From Paenibacillus tyrphae (GTDB lineage Bacteria > Bacillota > Bacilli > Paenibacillales > NBRC-103111), in NCBI RefSeq assembly GCF_027925525.1, contig NZ_BSDJ01000003.1, forward strand, positions 248,001 to 312,000: DNA of 64,000 bases. The letters are read 5' to 3'. A model generated the notes under the pieces. That model worked only from the letters and a program-made list of their open reading frames with translations. It did no database searches and was not told the DNA's origin. The translations under genes were made by a program, and so were the position numbers. Positions 62,885-64,000 of this stretch are shown here, piece by piece. Every line of letters begins with the position of its first letter. The stretch's first letter is position 1.

Positions 62885-63373
62885 TTAATCGACGAGCGGA
62901 AGCGAATACCGCGCGAATCCTTCGCCTTCGTAGTTGTATCGTTCGCATATCGTGTAGGTACGGTCGCCGGCGCTTGTTTGAAGTCCCTTTTCGCGCAAAT
63001 ACGCTTCGACTGCTTGGCCGGCTGCTTCGAAATTCCCGTCCTTATTCGCCACGACGGCACAACGGTGCGCCGGGACAGTCAGGCGGAGGAACCATTCGGG
63101 AATGTCGTCGTACGATTCGACCTCCATGCAAAGGATGTATACGTGCGTGTCCGGATGGCTCTGCGACGGTCCGTGCGGCCACAGGCCGTAATGAATTTGA
63201 GGGTTCACGATATGGGGCAAATGCTTGGCGGAAGACAGCAGCGCTTCTTTGGCGTGCCGATACTTCCCTCCCATGTCGTTCAGGCCGATACAAGGGATGC
63301 CGATCAGCTTCAACTCCTTGTGCTCCACCATAACAGGCTCCATCTCCGGGAGCTTTGCCGCGTTTTCGATCAT
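62885..63373 (-). CDS. GyrI-like effector-binding protein
   Basis: 162 residues, stand-alone GyrI-like domain: VEHKELKLIGIPCIGLND start (the family begins V-hydrophobic-x-x-E), IVNPQIHYGLWP, VYILCMEVESYDDIPEWF and the AHRCAVVANKDG strand with the conserved final YNYEGEGFARYSLPL. Binds cationic or hydrophobic small molecules. No DNA-binding domain, so it is either a sequestering protein or a co-regulator. GAGGCG precedes the ATG. Confidence 0.85.
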   Translation of the reverse strand: MIENAAKLPEMEPVMVEHKELKLIGIPCIGLNDMGGKYRHAKEALLSSAKHLPHIVNPQIHYGLWPHGPSQSHPDTHVYILCMEVESYDDIPEWFLRLTVPAHRCAVVANKDGNFEAAGQAVEAYLREKGLQTSAGDRTYTICERYNYEGEGFARYSLPLVD

Positions 63374-63501
63374 ACGATTTTCGCCTCTTTTCCCATTTTT
63401 TTAGTACACCATAAACAAGCTAAACAAGCTTTTATGACTTCACACGTTCCCGCTCCAGTTTTGCCGGAGTTCCTTCTTTTTCGCAGAGCGTCTTTTGATT
63501 T

Positions 63502-63529
63502 TTGCAACGAAAAACCCGCATGGTATAAT
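63502..63529 (+). promoter_or_regulatory. Sigma-A promoter of rluF
   Basis: TTGCAA, 16 bases, TATAAT, located 36 bases upstream of the ATG. Confidence 0.65.
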
Positions 63530-63564
63530 GGAGCGATAAAGTCAGGACAAGCGGAGTGAGAACG

Positions 63565-64000
63565 ATGAGAATCAACAAATATATCAGCGAAACGGGAATT
63601 TGCTCCCGGCGCGAAGCGGATCAGCTGATCGAGGGAAAGCGCGTCACGATTAACGGCCAGCTGGCCGAGCTCGGAAGCCGGGTGAGCGAAGGCGACGACG
63701 TGCGGATCGACGGAAAACCGATTAGCGAGAAGAAAAAGCACGTCTACATTGCGCTCCACAAGCCGGTAGGCATCACCAGCACGACGGAACGGCACGTCCG
63801 CGGCAATATCGTGGATTTTGTAGGACACCGCGAGCGCATTTTCCCGATCGGACGACTGGATAAAGATTCCGAAGGATTGATTTTGCTTACGAATGACGGC
63901 GATATCGTCAATAAAATATTACGCTCCGAGCACGAGCATGATAAGGAATACATCGTGACCGTGAACAAACCGGTCACGCCGATGTTTTTGCAGGGCATGG
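63565..64000 (+). CDS. rluF: 23S rRNA pseudouridine synthase RluF, 5' part
   Basis: 145 residues present; the frame runs off the right edge. N-terminal S4 RNA-binding domain ([20 protein letters not shown]) and the start of the RsuA/RluB/E/F catalytic domain, with [14 protein letters not shown] and [17 protein letters not shown] containing the catalytic Asp. It makes pseudouridine in 23S rRNA (position 2604 in Escherichia coli). The S4 domain and [13 protein letters not shown] block point to RluF. GCGGAGTGAG lies 5 bases before the ATG. Confidence 0.9.
   Translation, partial: MRINKYISETGICSRREADQLIEGKRVTINGQLAELGSRVSEGDDVRIDGKPISEKKKHVYIALHKPVGITSTTERHVRGNIVDFVGHRERIFPIGRLDKDSEGLILLTNDGDIVNKILRSEHEHDKEYIVTVNKPVTPMFLQGM

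Overview
The window looks like chromosome from a spore-forming member of the Paenibacillaceae (Paenibacillus/Cohnella type). The evidence is Spo0M, S-layer homology (SLH) sequence, a YesM/YesN sensor pair beside carbohydrate ABC genes, MsmX-style sugar transporters with no ATPase of their own, strong AGGAGG ribosome sites and frequent TTG/GTG starts. Most genes are GC-rich. A clearly AT-richer stretch from about 1.4 to 14.9 kb sits between proS and a class B penicillin-binding protein and behaves like a variable region. No tRNA, rRNA, CRISPR array or intact transposase gene was found.

Layout. 0-1.4 kb: 3' part of proS and a small membrane protein. 1.4-14.9 kb (variable region): AraC regulator with alpha/beta hydrolase; a TetR regulator with two small membrane proteins under two copies of one palindromic operator; a secreted NlpC/P60 peptidase; a DUF72 protein; several unknown proteins; a decayed SLH/serine-hydrolase gene; an Rhs toxin remnant followed by one clear and one possible orphan immunity gene; a divergent XRE-regulator locus with a 17-codon leader ORF; a secreted protein; an ECF sigma/anti-sigma-type pair. 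15-25 kb: PBP2-type protein, DUF3829 lipoprotein, M24 peptidase, two-component system beside a two-gene ABC exporter, and an endonuclease/exonuclease/phosphatase-family protein. 25-35 kb (minus strand): a carbohydrate uptake cluster with YesN/YesM, a membrane-tethered sugar-binding protein probably acting as co-sensor, two lipoprotein binding proteins and two permeases.

35-42 kb: DedA-family protein, a small anchored protein, then a fructoselysine cluster frlC-frlA / frlB-frlD-frlR resembling that of Escherichia coli. A 26-bp identical promoter/operator sequence lies upstream of both transcription units. Substrate would enter through FrlA, be epimerised by FrlC where needed, phosphorylated by FrlD, and split by FrlB to glucose 6-phosphate and lysine. 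42-54 kb: CDF metal exporter, phosphoesterase, SMP-30-like lactonase, kinase-like protein, Spo0M, REC-PAS-histidine kinase, Dps, XhlA-like protein, decayed sugar-dehydrogenase remnant, methyltransferase and chemoreceptor. 54-64 kb: deoxyinosine glycosylase, three tiny genes too short for ordinary ORF calling, an MFS transporter, a His-rich repeat protein, PBP1A, GyrI-like protein and the 5' part of rluF.

The most unusual structure is a ~210-bp non-coding element present twice (28645-28857 and 46796-47007, opposite orientations). Both copies fold into a long hairpin, and arm differences between them are compensated base pair for base pair. Each copy is bracketed by two near-identical terminator-like hairpins that differ between the two loci. 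This fits a small mobile or structured element that targets terminators.
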